From contig JACYXH010000350.1 of assembly GCA_026745465.1 (NCBI GenBank), positions 313,501 to 377,500 on the forward strand: DNA of 64,000 nucleotides. The letters are read 5' to 3'. Below, piece after piece: positions 35,652 to 56,066 of the stretch. The stretch comes from Lota lota. Taxonomy: Eukaryota; Chordata; Actinopteri; Gadiformes; Lotidae. Numbering within the stretch: the stretch's first letter is position 1; each line of letters starts with the position of its first letter. A program made the position numbers and the translations under genes. Under the pieces are notes generated by a model. The model was given only the letters and a program-made list of their open reading frames with translations, did not search any database and was not told the DNA's origin.

Positions 35652-38010
35652 CGTGGCCTTGTAGCCTAGAATTTGTTCCGAGTCGACCGTGTCTTTCCTT
35701 ACACTCTGAAGACAAACGGCAAGAACAAATAAACAGTGAAAGGCTTTAATACATATAATACTGAGCATGTACGTTACATTTATATATTAGATAATTACCA
35801 AAACTGTTAGCTAACTTAGCGTTACCAATCCGGAAACCATGAAATTGCGTTAGTCCAGTGTTCCCAACCAAAGTAATCCTTAATATCAAATATGTTACTG
35901 TTGTACTTAACGTTGCTTACTTGTTGCTCCGTAGGTTCCAAGTGTTATTGTGCACCTTTGAATATGTGGTTCTCCAAACTAAGGCAAGGCTGACAGGAAA
36001 TGCTATTTATTTGTGCTCGACGAGAAAGGCTTGGCCTTAAAGCCATGGTACATGATTTCTCCTCTCACGACGTAACGCCAGGATTGGGATGCTGCAAATG
36101 AGCGTTATTGGCGAGAGAGGGCGGGACTTTCAGCTACATGGGTTTACGGCCAGATGCGAGAGAACTTCCGATTGTGTGATGCCCGTTTCCTTCACATGTT
36201 TTGTAATGCTTTGTAAATTTTTTCGTCAAAACCCCATATTTATTTCCCTCGTCCTTGTTCTTCTTCTCATGTTCTTTTTTTATTTCCGCTGCGGGGACTG
36301 TTAACTGGCACATAGCCCATAGAAAGTAAGTGACCGGAAATTGTGCTGCGGTAAACCGAGGATAGGTTTATAGCCTGCCCAAAATGGTGTGATAGTACAT
36401 TTCGCGGAAGATAAATCAATGGTCAATATGCACGTTTCCTATTTATTCATGAAGGGTCTCTTAACAACGTCATGATCTATGTGGTTATTTAACATTTATA
36501 ATGTACTCCTCAACATATTTGGTCTGGAACAGAACGTTTGATTGCGGTTCACTATTTTACAGTAGGCCTAATAATACATGTTCACATGTTTAAATATATC
36601 ATTTTTGTTCGGAATATTTGAAGCTGATGGTGTCATTTCTGGTCAGGATGTAATGGGTTTGGTTCGCCATTGTCTTATGGTGCCTGTTAAACCTCACCCC
36701 CGCAAAACATGCAAACAGGATTCCTGGGAAGGCTATCATGGAAATAAAGCCGCAGTGACTCAGTTTTGACTCATTTGTTAGTCACGAGCATTCACATCCA
36801 TATTTTGAGGGAGGGGCAGGGAAGGGATGTTTCAACGTTTAGACTTTACCATGTCGTGGTAATAGTAATGCAATGGTAACTAAGGGCTGAAGTAATCATG
36901 TTACTAAATGACTAATGTAATCTTTATGACTTTCAGATAGGACAGAAGGAAACCGACAGGCGACAATAATGATTGCCAGCTGACAGCACAATTGGTCACT
37001 GGACTAGCAACCAGCATGATGATGTTGTTAAAGCTATAATATGTGCGATTGTGGCATTACAATATCTAAAAACGACTAGACCAATGTTATATATTTTCTT
37101 TTCTTGTGTGCTTACATTATCCCAAATGTTTCCAACCATTTCTAAACTCAGAGAAATCATATTTTTGTACATGGTAACGTCCCGGGCAATTTTGTAGAGT
37201 GTTAATAGCGTAATCTGCCCTTTAACCCCTACCATCAGGAAAATACGGGTCACACAGAGAGTGAGGATGGAAGTCGGTGAACTAGATAGCTATCCACTCT
37301 GTTGTTTTTTTTCCATTATATTGTTTTAATTGCTCACTCGTGATGGAGTTGCAGAGGCTGTCCATGTAAAGCGCAAACGTATGGGTGAATCAAACGAACC
37401 AAAAAGATGATCTGACCAGAGAGAGAGCCTACCAGAGTAAACATTGTTGCGGCATTCCCAAGATGGAGAGCTTCGCGACAAGCTAGGACTATAGAGAGAC
37501 GCCAATCTTCTTCTTGACAGTTAAGCACCCATTCTACTCACGTTATCGGAATAATAGTACTAACAACAATAATAATAGCTTGCATTATATTAATTTGATG
37601 ATACTGTTGGAAAACGTCAACTATCCTCAATGTCGATAGTGTAACAGTATTAAATTATGATAGCACAATGCAGTGAATTATATTCTATTATATGTAAGAT
37701 CCTCATGTTTTTATGAATTAGAATGAGTAACGTCTTTGTATCATGTCTCAGAGACACCACAATTTTGTCAAGAGTTTCACCTCACTAACGGATAACAGGA
37801 TATAACGTCCCTTTGTAAATACATATATTTGGGCTGGGGAATTAGTTTTGTTGGTGTGATAATCAGAATGTTATATGTATTATAACATTGAAACCTTAAA
37901 CCTTAAGTAGGCTTTCAATCACTGATCCATATATAATAAGTAAATAAACACGTGTTTTGTGCTTTGTGTTTTGTGCTAGTCATGATCCTGTGCGGGGTCA
38001 TTCATATGTA
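35652..38010. other. Region between RCA exon 1 and FcRL copy 2
   Basis: Holds the presumed promoter and 5' UTR of the RCA gene near its left end (a possible UTR donor at about 35700). Otherwise no exon, RNA gene or recognisable transposon seen. In particular there is no leader exon for the downstream FcRL copy. Confidence 0.5.
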
Positions 38011-38145
38011 TCAATTTGAAATGAATGACGCCAATGTTTTAATAAAGGGACAGTCATATGGATGAAAAATAACTTAAAAGAAAAGCCGATCAACAGAGCT
38101 GCCCAATGTTTACAGTTATACATACAAATGTTGGCTTGTCTGCGG

Positions 38146-38442
38146 AGATTCCCGTTCCATCGGTGGCTCTCCTGACACCATGGTCTGCTGTCTTCACCTC
38201 TGAGAAAGTGGAGCTGAGCTGTGGGATGCAGGACAGCCCAGACCACTGGACCTATACTTGGTACAGAGGAGGACAGGAGGTGGCGGTGCAGGGGCCAGAT
38301 GTCTCTGTTAGGTCAAACGGATCCTCTCTCGTGATTAGCTCTGCTAAACCGGAGCATTCGGGAGAGTACACCTGTACTGGAAAACTCAAGGGCAGACCTG
38401 TTGGGTCCAAACCCAGCAACAAACTCTCCTTAGAGGTCAATG
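38146..38442 (+). pseudogene. FcRL copy 2, first A-type Ig exon, acceptor mutated
   Basis: Reading frame and donor are intact, but the acceptor reads GTCTGCGG where every other A exon reads GTCTGCAG. The next AG is two bases into the exon and would break the frame. Confidence 0.8.
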
Positions 38443-38573
38443 GTGAGTTATTGCTAATGTTAATTTTGAATGCAGAAATTAATTGTTAGTTGTAGGTGTT
38501 ACAGCAGCAACATTGACAAGACAGTTAAAATAATAATTAGAATTATAATTAAAGAAAAACACAAAAGAAATCT

Positions 38574-38615
<42 letters not shown>

Positions 38616-38811
38616 TGAATGAAAAGCTAAGTAACAGCGGTATGTATGCATGTGCAAAATATGTATTTACACAATATCTTATTTTTTATTTAATTTAAAT
38701 CAGATGACATTCAATGAATTATATTACATGTTTTAAATTCAAATGTAATTAAATTGATTCAATTGAATGTACTACATGTATTAACATTTGTTAAACAGTC
38801 CAAATTTGGGC

Positions 38812-38961
38812 GACAGACCAAGGCTTACCTTACAGAAGGATTCTGGTTTTGAGCAGTTGTATGTTGGGGAGTCTGTGTCCCTTAGCTGCCAAATGAATGT
38901 TTCCTCTAGATGGGAATATCGTTGGTACAAAGATGGAGGTCAACTCCCTTCTGCTGGCTAG
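38812..38961 (+). pseudogene. Dead half Ig exon R1, copy 9
   Basis: Same lost acceptor and TAG as the copies in gene 1. Reads SCQM instead of SCQV. Confidence 0.75.
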
Positions 38962-39285
38962 CAGTTTTACAAGGCCTTTGTTAAATTGTCCCTTTTGGAC
39001 AACAGACCCAGCCCTACCTTAAACAATGAACCTTGTTTTGGGCAGTTTTATGTTGGGCTTATGGTAGAAACATTGTGTTAAGTTATGTTATAAATATTTG
39101 CTAAAAAAATATATGGTTGCACAATATTTGCATTCCGAAATTTTGAAATGACAATTTGAAATGAATGACGCCAATGTTTTAATAAAGGGACAGTCATATG
39201 GATGAAAAATAACTTAAAAGAAAAGCCGATCAACAGAGCTGCCCAATGTTTACAGTTATACATACAAATGTTGGCTTGTCTGCAG

Positions 39286-39582
39286 AGATTCCCGTTCCAT
39301 CGGTGGCTCTCCTGACACCATGGCCTGATGTCTTCACCTCTGAGAAAGTGGAGCTGAGCTGTGGGATGCAGGACAGCCCAGACCACTGGACCTATACTTG
39401 GTACAGAGGAGGACAGGAGGTGGCGGTGCAGGGGCCAGATGTCTCTGTTAGGTCAAACGGATCCTCTCTCGTGATTAGCTCTGCTAAACCGGAGCATTCG
39501 GGAGAGTACACCTGTACTGGAAAACTCAAGGGCAGACCTGTTGGGTCCAAACCCAGCAACAAACTCTCCTTAGAGGTCAATG
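39286..39582 (+). CDS. FcRL copy 2, second A-type Ig exon
   Basis: 99 codons with intact GTCTGCAG acceptor and GTGAGT donor, 1140 bases after the first. Encodes NGS and EHSGEYTC. Confidence 0.65.
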
Positions 39583-39938
39583 GTGAGTTATTGCTAATGT
39601 TAATTTTGAATGCAGAAATTATTTGTTAGTTGTAGGTGTTACAGCAGCAACATTGACAAGACAGTTAAAATAATAAGTATAATTATAATGAAAACAAAAC
39701 ACAAAGAAAATCCAAAGTATATATATATTAAGATGAATGAAAAGTGAAGTAACGGTGATATGTATGCATCTATGTGCAAAATATGTATTTACATAATATA
39801 TTATTTTATATTTTATTTTATTTAAATCAGATGACATTCAATGAATTATATTGCATTTATTCAATTCAAATGTAATTAAATGGATTCAGTTGAATGTACT
39901 ACATGTATTAACATTTGGTAAACCGTCCAATTTTGGGC

Positions 39939-40088
39939 GACAGACCAAGGCTTACCTTACAGAAGGATTCTGGTTTTGAGCAGTTGTATGTTGGGGAGTC
40001 TGTGTCCCTTAGCTGCCAAGTGAATGTTTCCTCTAGATGGGAATATCGTTGGTACACAGATGGAGGTCAACTCCCTTCTGCTGGCTAG
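39939..40088 (+). pseudogene. Dead half Ig exon R1, copy 10
   Basis: Same lesions; WYTDGG instead of WYKDGG. Confidence 0.75.
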
Positions 40089-43000
40089 CAGTTTTACAAG
40101 GCCTTTGTTAAATTGTCCCTTTTGGACAACAGACCCAGCCCTACCTTAAAAAATGAACCTTGTTTTGGGCAGTTGTATGTTGGGCCTATGGTAGAAACAT
40201 TGTGTTAAGTTATGTTATAAATATTTGTAAAAAAAAATACAAATACAAGGTGGCACAATATATGCATTACGAAATTTGAACTTCATATTTGAAATGAATG
40301 ACGTCAACATTTCAATGAAGGGAAGGTCTAATAGATGAAAAATAACTTCAAAGAAAAGCCGATCAACAGAGCTACCCAATGATTACAGTTATACATAAAG
40401 GTGTTGCTTTTGTCTTTGTTTGCCACTGCTTTTCTCTGTACGTATGTGGATTTTCCTTCTCTAAAAGGCAACTGTTGTCTCTCTCTCTCTCGTCCAGATA
40501 TTCCCAAACCAACCATAAAGCTAAACACACCTTGGCCCCAGGTGTTCTGCACTGAGAGGGTGGAGCTGGACTGCAGAGTGGAGGGCAGCTCTGAATGGAG
40601 GTACATATGGTACAGAGATAGCAAGGAGATCCAGGCTGGCGATGGGGATCTGGCCACTGACGGAACTACCCTGTCCTTCCCCGCTGCTTTAACGATACAC
40701 GCTGGAAAGTACATGTGTAGAGGACGACTTACGAGCAGGTCTCTGACCACTTCTAACAGTGATGAACTTACCCTCAAAGTCAACGGTGAGTCCACAGTTT
40801 GTTTAGGTGTTTCAAAAACAAAAGAGGAATCCATTGTACGACATGTCATCATGCCACTTAATTACATGAAAATGTTTTATTCAATTCTGATCATGTTTAG
40901 TTCAAGTAACTGAAATAAGTGTTTTCCCTTTTAGACAACAGACACAGTTTAATGTTGGGCCTATAGTAGTAACAGTGTGTTAAGTTATTTGAGAAATATT
41001 TATAAAACAAAGAAATATAAGGTTTTATATATTTATTATTTATATTACAAAAATTTTAAATATTTATTGGAGATAAACGACGTCAAAGTATTAATAAAGG
41101 GAAGGTCATATCTATGAAAAATAACTTAAAAGAAAAGCCGATCAACAGAGCTGCCCAATGTTTACAGTTATACATAAAAATGTTGGCTTGTCTGCAGAGA
41201 TTCCCGTTCCATCGGTGGCTCTCCAGACACCATGGCCTGATGTCTTCCCCTCTGAGAAAGTGGAGCTGAGCTGTGGGATGCAGCACAGCCCAGGCAACTG
41301 GACCTATGCTTGGTACAGAGGAGGACAGGATGTGGCGGTGCAGGGGCCAGATGTCTCTGTTAGGCCAGGCGGATCCTATCTCATGATTAGCTCTGCTAAA
41401 CCGGAGCATGCGGGACAGTACACCTGTACTGGAAAACACAAGCAAAGACTTGTTATGTCTAAACCCAGCAACAAACTCTCCTTAGTGGTCTACGGTGAGT
41501 ATCCTGCAAAATGTCATTATTAGTTGTACATTAAATGTATATACACGTCTGTGTATTACACATTAGTCTTTTATGTATCTCAGTCAAAGAGATGTACACT
41601 AAGGAGGTGGTGTCATTTGGCTGTAAATATGTATTTAATTCAAGTAACTGAATTAAATGTGTTTGATTCAATACAATTGATTAAATTAAAATTCCATTTG
41701 TTAAATTGTCCCTTTAGACAACAGACCCAGCCCTACCTTAAAGAAGGAACCTTGTTTTGAGCATGTATGTTGGCGAGTCTGGGCCTATCGTAGTAATACT
41801 GTGTTACGTTATGATATAAATATTCGTAAAACAAACAAATATTAGGTTGCAAAATATTAGCATTACAAAAAATTAAATTAGTAGTGGAAATGAATGACGT
41901 CAATGTATTAATAATGGGAAGGTCATATCTGTCCATCCATTCAACAATGCCCAAAGACTAGGTGTTTCCCCCACTGGCCACATTATCTGAACACTGTTGG
42001 TTGATGATCATGCCTGCACACCTCCAGACAAGAAGCCGACACCAGAGCTGACACAGGATCCCGGGTATCGGAAGGTGTATGCCGAGGAATCGCTCACGTT
42101 CAGCTGCAAGGTTAACGCGTCGTCTGGATGGGAGTTCCATTGGCTCAGGGACCAAGCAAAACTCCCGAAGCAAGGCGCCACCCACGCCATCCCGTCGGCC
42201 GCCCATGTCGACGCCGGAGCGCACCGATGTCGCGCAACAAGAGGACAGAACCCGCCGTTCGTCACGGAGGACAGCAACACGCTGAGCATCGACGTTGAAG
42301 GTCGGTGTCTTTTTAGTTTTTACGAACCACCCGTGTACATGACGACGTCTCCGGCGCTTATACCATTTGTTTCCCAACTGTGCACCTCGCAGCACGCCCC
42401 CGGGCCACCGTGACTCTTCTAACAGGCTGGTCCGAGGTCTTCTCCGCCGATCGGCTGGATCTGAAATGCGAGGTGCACGGGAGCACAGACCAGTGGAACT
42501 ACACATGGTAGGACGCAACTCGGAAGTTTGCACTCTGCGCCATTGTGTCACACATCCATTTCATCCCGGGTTCCTCCCGGATTCATCCTGGATTCCATGC
42601 TCACGCAACCGTTCCGATGCAACTAATTGAAAATGCTGTAACATCCAGGTTCGGAGGAAGTGAGGATTTCCCGTTGTCTTACAACGCAAAACACCCAGTC
42701 ATGAGTAAAGACCTGAACCATAGCCAGTACATCTGCAAGGGCGTCCGCTCTTCACGACCTTTGTATTCCAAAGCCAGTGAACCCTTCAGGACCACCAATC
42801 TCCGTGAGTAGCAGCGAGGGTTTTGATGGAACCAATAGCTGTTGGGAGCTAGGGTAACCTCAGACCCTGAGTGTGTTCTTCATATGCTAGTAAAATCGGG
42901 TTACAAGTAGTTGTTGGGACAGGTTGGTCAACATGTTGTGGATTGAATTGTATTTGCCATCTTGCCATCAAATTCCTATTATAAAATGTATATCATTATT

Positions 43001-44308
43001 TATATCCGTAATCAATGTCTTTATGGTTTTCCTCCATCTTGTTGGTAGTTCTTAAGAGAAGAGTGTTGCTCTCCATATCTGGGTGTCTGTTCTTCGGCAT
43101 CATCGCTGTCTTTATTGGATGCATCGTGATGAGACTAACACGCAAACCAGGTTTTACATCTTTGTTTCAATTGTTCTTTGTGCCACGGCATTTGATTTGT
43201 ATATATGACAGTAAGTTATCTCAGTATTAATGAACCAAGCAATCTAAATGATGTACTCAGTGTATTCAATGAACAGGTCTTTGGCCTGATAATTGCTGTA
43301 CACAAGGGCCAGTTCTCATCATGATCCTTTTGGGTAATACATTATTTCTGTTATCCCACAGTCACGAATGAAGATAAACCAAAAGAGCCTAACCTCTTTC
43401 TCACTATGGCCGAGCTGGAAGCACGTGATGGTATGTGGTTGGTTATGTCGCTCAGGTTTTCTGTTGTTGGTGTGACTTTTATGCCTATGCAGTGAAATGA
43501 CACTCAGTTCTTTAGTTGTTCTCCACGTTCGTTTCCAAGGTAACTGGGCTTTAATCCTGGTTGTTGGGTTTTCTTTGCATGTATATGATTTTATTCCCTA
43601 CCGTTCTCCACACAGATGCACCTTGTCCAATGGCGGAGTATGTCACTGATGAAGTACTGCCGGCTTTAACTAAAGGTAAAGCTTGACCTCACAAACAGGA
43701 CACACAGTTTGTAAACCAAATGTTTGCTTGAAAACGGAAAACTGTTTGCCAATAGCGGGACATTATTTAAATCTGCTTAAAAAAATACGGGTTTACTCTG
43801 CTTGGATACATTAAGAGTTGGTGCTGTGTATCTGTGCTTTAGTCATGGTTTGTTCACATGTTTTGTGTGGTTGACTGTTATTTGGTCATTCTTCCTGTAG
43901 ATGGAGAAGACAAAGAAACCGTTTGTAATGAATCAACACCTTTTGCATCAAGTTTCCCTGAGGGCGAAGGTACAATCCTAACCCTAACCCTCACAATCAC
44001 ATAAATACATTTCGGAATGATTTGCAAATATGCATTTTAGTAAACGATCTGTCTCTGTGTTTCCGTGTGCTTCTCCCTCCAGCTGAGACATCCGAGAGCA
44101 ATGGTGGACTGAAGTCCTTCCAATATTGACCCAGTTGAACTCTGATAACTCTAATCATTGTTCTGCACTGACTTTGTTAAACAATTGCATACATTTTACT
44201 TATATTTAGTTTTTACTTAATATTATTATTATTATTGGTTTTTTTCCTCTGATGTTTAAGGTTTATTGTTGCAATTAATGTAATGTTTTAATGGTTACCT
44301 ACTGATTT

Positions 44309-45081
44309 GTTAGGAAATTATTGGCTTAAACACCAGATGGCAGCATACACACTTCTGCCTCTACCATCAAACTGACTATCCATCAACTCCCTTATCTGTA
44401 TGAAGATGTATGCATATGTCAGACGTTTTATATTGGTCCTAGACACCTTACTATTTAAGTATTCCAAAGCCTGTTGTGTGACTAGTGTTATTGTAATGAC
44501 ATTGTGGGAGTGTGTGTGGATGATGGCTGGTTTAAGCAGACTCACCCAGCCCCAGAGTCCAATCAGACTCGGCCAATCAGACAATATGCACACCTGCTGC
44601 CTAGTGAGTAATCAGTGTGCACAGGTTAGGCCAGCCATCTCCACACACACTCGGGGAGATCTCCTGCATGGCAGTGGAGCACCCTCGCCGTGTTCATTAC
44701 CTGCAAAACGTACAATAAACCGGCCTCAACCCCCCTGCGTCCTTGTGTTTGGAGGAGCCCAGAAAAGCCGCCCAGGTGGAGTGTGGCCGCCACCTGGGTG
44801 GCGTGTAGCTTTGTCGCTTGCTACAGACATGTATAGTAACTCTTATCATTCAAGGGAACATGTTCTGTTACTGGGGAGACATGTCATTTAGGGCCATGTA
44901 AGGCCAAATGGCCCTGCACTAACCAACCAATAAAACCGAGGAAACACGTACAAGCCCAACGACAAAGTATCTGTAGTCAAAGCGTTCCATCGGACCCATT
45001 GATTTATTGACCTCCGGACCAAAAGCCGTCGCCGTCTACTATTTACACGTGTTGCAATGCGCCCTGATGTAAAAGCAGCGT
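44309..45081. other. Region between FcRL copy 2 and apobec2
   Basis: Unique sequence begins abruptly at TTAGGAAATTATTGG. No gene seen. An AATAAA at about 44712 could serve FcRL copy 2. The minus-strand AATAAA for apobec2 lies at 45003-45008. Confidence 0.5.
45003..45008 (-). terminator. apobec2: Polyadenylation signal, apobec2
   Basis: AATAAA on the minus strand, 74 bases after the apobec2 stop codon. Confidence 0.6.
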
Positions 45082-47021
<1,940 letters not shown>

Positions 47022-48005
47022 GCTGCCTCTGTTGCTGAGTGGGTACTATGAGTCTGTGAGAGAGACAGAGACAGACATAGAGAGAGGGGGGCATAGAGAG
47101 TCTGTCTAAAGAAGACTGATAACATGAGTGGACGGACCAAAATAGATGCTATTGTATGCCGTGCTGGGTGTTTGTCCATCGGGCCGAGCCAATGATAGTC
47201 GGATCAGTAATCCCCCCAACCCCCCACAAACCATTTTCCATTCCCTGGCTGTTACCAGGGCCAACTAACACAACGCTGGTTTGTGTATGTGTCTTTGTAT
47301 GTAATGGTGTGAGTTTAAGGACTGATTTTCTGCCAAAACTACAAACCAGATTGTTGAACATTTCATGTCTCAAACACACTGGTATCCCCCGGGCGCTGGG
47401 ACTGTCAACAAGCCAACAACAGGCAGGTTATAAATAAAAGGGGTTGGCTGTCCATTCCTAATGTGTACGGGTAACCAGGCTCTGTCCTGGCCACTGCTGA
47501 AGCTTTGTAAGCTGCTGGGCTTTAGAGACACAGCAAGGCCAGTTTAAAGGACATTCCTGGAATGAAGGAGTGGGGTCTATTTGTCGGTGTAATTGCAGTC
47601 AGTATTTGTCTTTGTGCATGGCACTGTGTTAGTCCTCTTCTGCGCATGTGTCCAAGAACAATTCATCTCTGAGAAATCACCCCACATCAATATGGTTTTA
47701 TACCCACGCCAGTCGGTGGGGGAAGGGATTGTTTGTGTGTGTTAGTGTGTGTGTGTGTCCGTCTGCGTGTGTCTACGTCTCTGTGTGCAAAATGGCTTTT
47801 CTGCACTGCAGATGTAATAACTTGAGGCACCGGGAGAGAGTGGGAGGGAGGGAGGGGGCAGTTCAATTACAATGTCCTCCCCTCCCTCCCTCCCTTCCTC
47901 AGTCTCATTCTCTGCCAAGTAATTCATTTTAGAGGCAATTACCAATAGGACCAGGGCCCAGGCTGCTGGTCTAACTGAAATGGATGAGCTGTCAAGGCAA
48001 GGGTG

Positions 48006-48195
<190 letters not shown>

Positions 48196-49021
48196 TTCAC
48201 AAACAACACACCTATAGTTGGGAGACATTGTTTAGAGGACACACAAGATAAAATACTGTGACACAATCACAGAGATATCTTGGGCGAGGTTCTCTGACTC
48301 TAGGGGCATTCTGTGGTGATAATCGTTGAGATTAGGCCTGTCGGCGTTAATTATGATCTATGGAGATAATCGCATTGAATATCGAGCAGATTAAGCAGCT
48401 CTATCTCTGGAGAGGGGAAATGCAAACGTCACGCTTGCCACGATAGCTGATCTGGAAACTAACCAGAAGAAGCTGGGAGTGGGGCTGGCTGCGGGGAGGG
48501 GGTTGTACTGTTACCATTGGTAACATAGATGGAATCATCACAACAGATGTTTTGCCCATAGCACTTAGCATTAGCCAATGAGATTGCTGATGGATGTATG
48601 GGTGGGCGGGTGGATGGATCAGTTTCTCCAGCATCCTCCGTAGTTTGGGGAAAGGAATATCTGGCTATAAATCCACTTTAAAATATCCATATTCCCTATT
48701 TTTATCTTTTGCGGATTTCTTTTCAATGACTCACTCAGGTGTTCAGGTTCTGAGGGGAAGCGCAATGCTGTCTGCAGGAAAGGACAATGTCAAACGGCAC
48801 CGTGGCTGCTGCCTGCATGCCTGCCCAATCAAATTCAACTGGAATGGAGTGACCTACAGTTCCCCAGCCTCCCCGCTGGCCCGGGCCCAGTAGCACAAGC
48901 TTCCGGAAAAAAGAAGATAAACACAAAGTCCAATGAGGATTACGATTTCCCTCCCAAAATCCTGGCCAGCACAGCGATTCCATAATTTTACTGTAATAAA
49001 GGACATATAAGCCTGTGGCGT

Positions 49022-49141
<120 letters not shown>

Positions 49142-50059
49142 CTTATGTTGGGTAACATACACACTGTAACAGGAAGGAGGGTCCAGCCTATTTTGATTGC
49201 ACATCATTTGGTCTTTAACAATGAGTGAGTTGAAGAAGGCAGGAGGAAACCATCCTCTGCATAGACTCATCGTCATTGACTCCCACGCTTTGAAAGGATG
49301 TGGGATGATCAAGGACCGGCAGGGGAGGAAATAATTGCCCACATTTCAATTGCATATAGATGCTAGAACCAGACAGAACACTTTTTCTTTCAGCTTCTCC
49401 CCCTCTACATGAATACCAGCACATAGAGATTCATAGAATTTAAAAGGGATTTATTATGATGTCCTTGGAAGGGAAAGCAGATACACAGAGAGAGTGTGGG
49501 CCTGGATGTCATGTTGCCTATTGTTGGACATCTTCCATCTCTCAATGCCACCGGTCACCCTGTAGGGCTCTGAGGCGCCTATGTAAATAAACTGCATTGT
49601 ATGCATCGAAACGACAGTTTGGTTATTATCTGCATTCTCTGCATCGCGTACAGGCTCAAGCTTTGTTTGTGAAGGAGAGGGTGACAGAGGGGTATTAGCA
49701 GGCTTGTGTTTGTCTGGAGGCTGTGTTCAGTCGCTGATGTCAAAGTAAATGCTTTACTATTGATTAGTGTCTTGTCTCCTTCATCCGCAGCATGTAGTGG
49801 GGGTCAATATGCAGGCTACATAGTCGAAAGACCAGACAACAGCATTCCTGTTTAACAAAGCCTAACAATGCACTCAACAATGGAAACAGATGCATCCATG
49901 CTCACTGTTTGCTTATATCCACTGATATACAGTTAACTGAGTTTTGTAGTATTGTCCTAGTGTATGTTGTGGTAGTGTAGTGTAGTGGAAAACCAGTTTA
50001 AAATCCTCAGAGTAGGTTAAGGTTCGTGACACGAGAAAATAGTGTCACGCAGTGCAAGT

Positions 50060-54784
<4,725 letters not shown>

Positions 54785-55795
54785 TGGAGCGTTATCTTAG
54801 TGGTCACGAGTAAAAATATAGAACTTGATAGCATGGAGAATCCGAGTCTGAAATGAGAATCTCTGTTGGTCTCTAACCAAGAGCGAAAGGCGACCCGTTT
54901 TCCTCTCCTGTTAATCGCACATCAAAAAAAATAAAAAAAATGAACTGCCCGTTGGGTGCACAAAAGAAAATGTAATTCCAACCAGGAGTTGCGTCGCATT
55001 TGTGCCTACTATCGGACGGAATTGCCCTAGCTCCTGCAGACAATGACAAAACATTGATGAAAAACAACGTTGGCTGCATTCCACGTTTCGAATCGCGTCT
55101 CTCGCACAATCGGATGCAACCGACACGGAGGCTGAGCGATGATGGGTTTCACGGAGGCAGACGGAACAGACTCCCTGTAATAATTGGACCAGGAAGTAGG
55201 CTACACACAATAAACGGGAGTTTCGCTTCCTATCGTTTCGACAGTTCCCGGCCATGTTCGGCGCTGGTCCGCCACAGCCGAACAGCTGCTTACGGGAGAG
55301 CTGCTCTGGCGCTCCATCTTTTTATTATGGCACTTAGAACATGATACATGCTGTACGTCACAATGAGATCATGACCAAAAAATAAATAAAAAATTGGCAC
55401 AGTGTGGCGGCATTGATTGAAGATTGTTTACGTGAATATGTTGATGCTCACCAATATCAATATCATATTGTTATTACTTAAAACAAAAACGTTTAACTAC
55501 AAATACAAAAAACACATTCATACCTAATACCATTAATTAATTACCATTTTATAATAAAAATAAATTTTACATAATACCTATTAAAATTAGGTATTAGTAA
55601 TAATGTATTATTTTTATTTGTAGCTAGCCGATTTTGACAAGCCAATAATCTTGGCCTAGCCCAACCGTAGGCCTATTTCTTCTTTGACTGAGTGTTAACG
55701 TACATCATTAAGACACAAAAGCAGCAGGGGTGTCGCCACATCCACAACTTAAATGGACAAAACACAAAAATGAAGTACCCATCTGTACAGAATAT
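54785..55795. other. Region between ccdc115 3' end and zbed-like gene
   Basis: Zbed-like promoter/5' UTR presumably near 54785-55350 (moderately GC-rich, no exon defined). Beyond that AT-rich sequence with nothing recognisable. Confidence 0.4.
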
Positions 55796-55801
55796 TTTAT
55801 T
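55796..55801 (-). terminator. ccdc115: Polyadenylation signal, ccdc115
   Basis: AATAAA on the minus strand about 266 bases after the stop codon. Best candidate in the 3' flank. Confidence 0.5.
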
Positions 55802-56066
55802 TCAAAGTATTCAACATAGTTTCACTTCAGACAAAAACTAGCAAACACATAAGCATAATAGGCCTTTATACAAAAGGTTACCAATTCAATTAGAAAACAG
55901 ACATTCTATAACTTAGTCTTTAAATAACACCAACCAACATTTGTCCCATATTTCCCAGATAGAGACATCAAATGTATGTTTAAAACCTAATAAAATACAC
56001 CAGAACAGTTGGTTCCACCTAAGTGACTCCAGTCGACTTTCCTGATCATCATTAGTCAATATGTAT

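Larger units (their letters stand above)
38146..44129 (+). pseudogene. FcRL copy 2, 5'-truncated (pseudogene or shorter paralogue)
   Basis: Exons matching copy 1: 38146-38442, 39286-39582, 40498-40785 (B3), 41198-41494, 42028-42300, 42393-42507 with 42649-42803, 43049-43150, 43362-43430, 43616-43675, 43901-43969, 44083-44129. All frames are open and phases are 1-1. Only six Ig domains are present, no leader exon is seen, and the first exon has lost its acceptor. Differences in the tail are missense only (VAPCPL to DAPCPM; GGM to GGL). It may be expressed if a promoter lies in 35.7-38 kb; otherwise it is an orphan duplicate. Confidence 0.65.
38012..44308 (+). repeat. Partial segmental duplication of the FcRL gene (copy 2)
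   Basis: Matches the 3' half of copy 1. From about 40330 to 42880 the offset is exactly 23,068 bases, then 23,060 after one small deletion. Predicted proteins of several exons are identical and introns differ at only a few bases per kilobase. The left edge falls inside an A-type intron; the right edge is the same 3' UTR point where copy 1 breaks. Confidence 0.92.

Noticed and set aside
55000..55344. 114-codon plus-strand open frame upstream of the zbed-like gene
   Set aside because: No domain, composition or splice context supports it; probably GC-rich promoter/UTR sequence.
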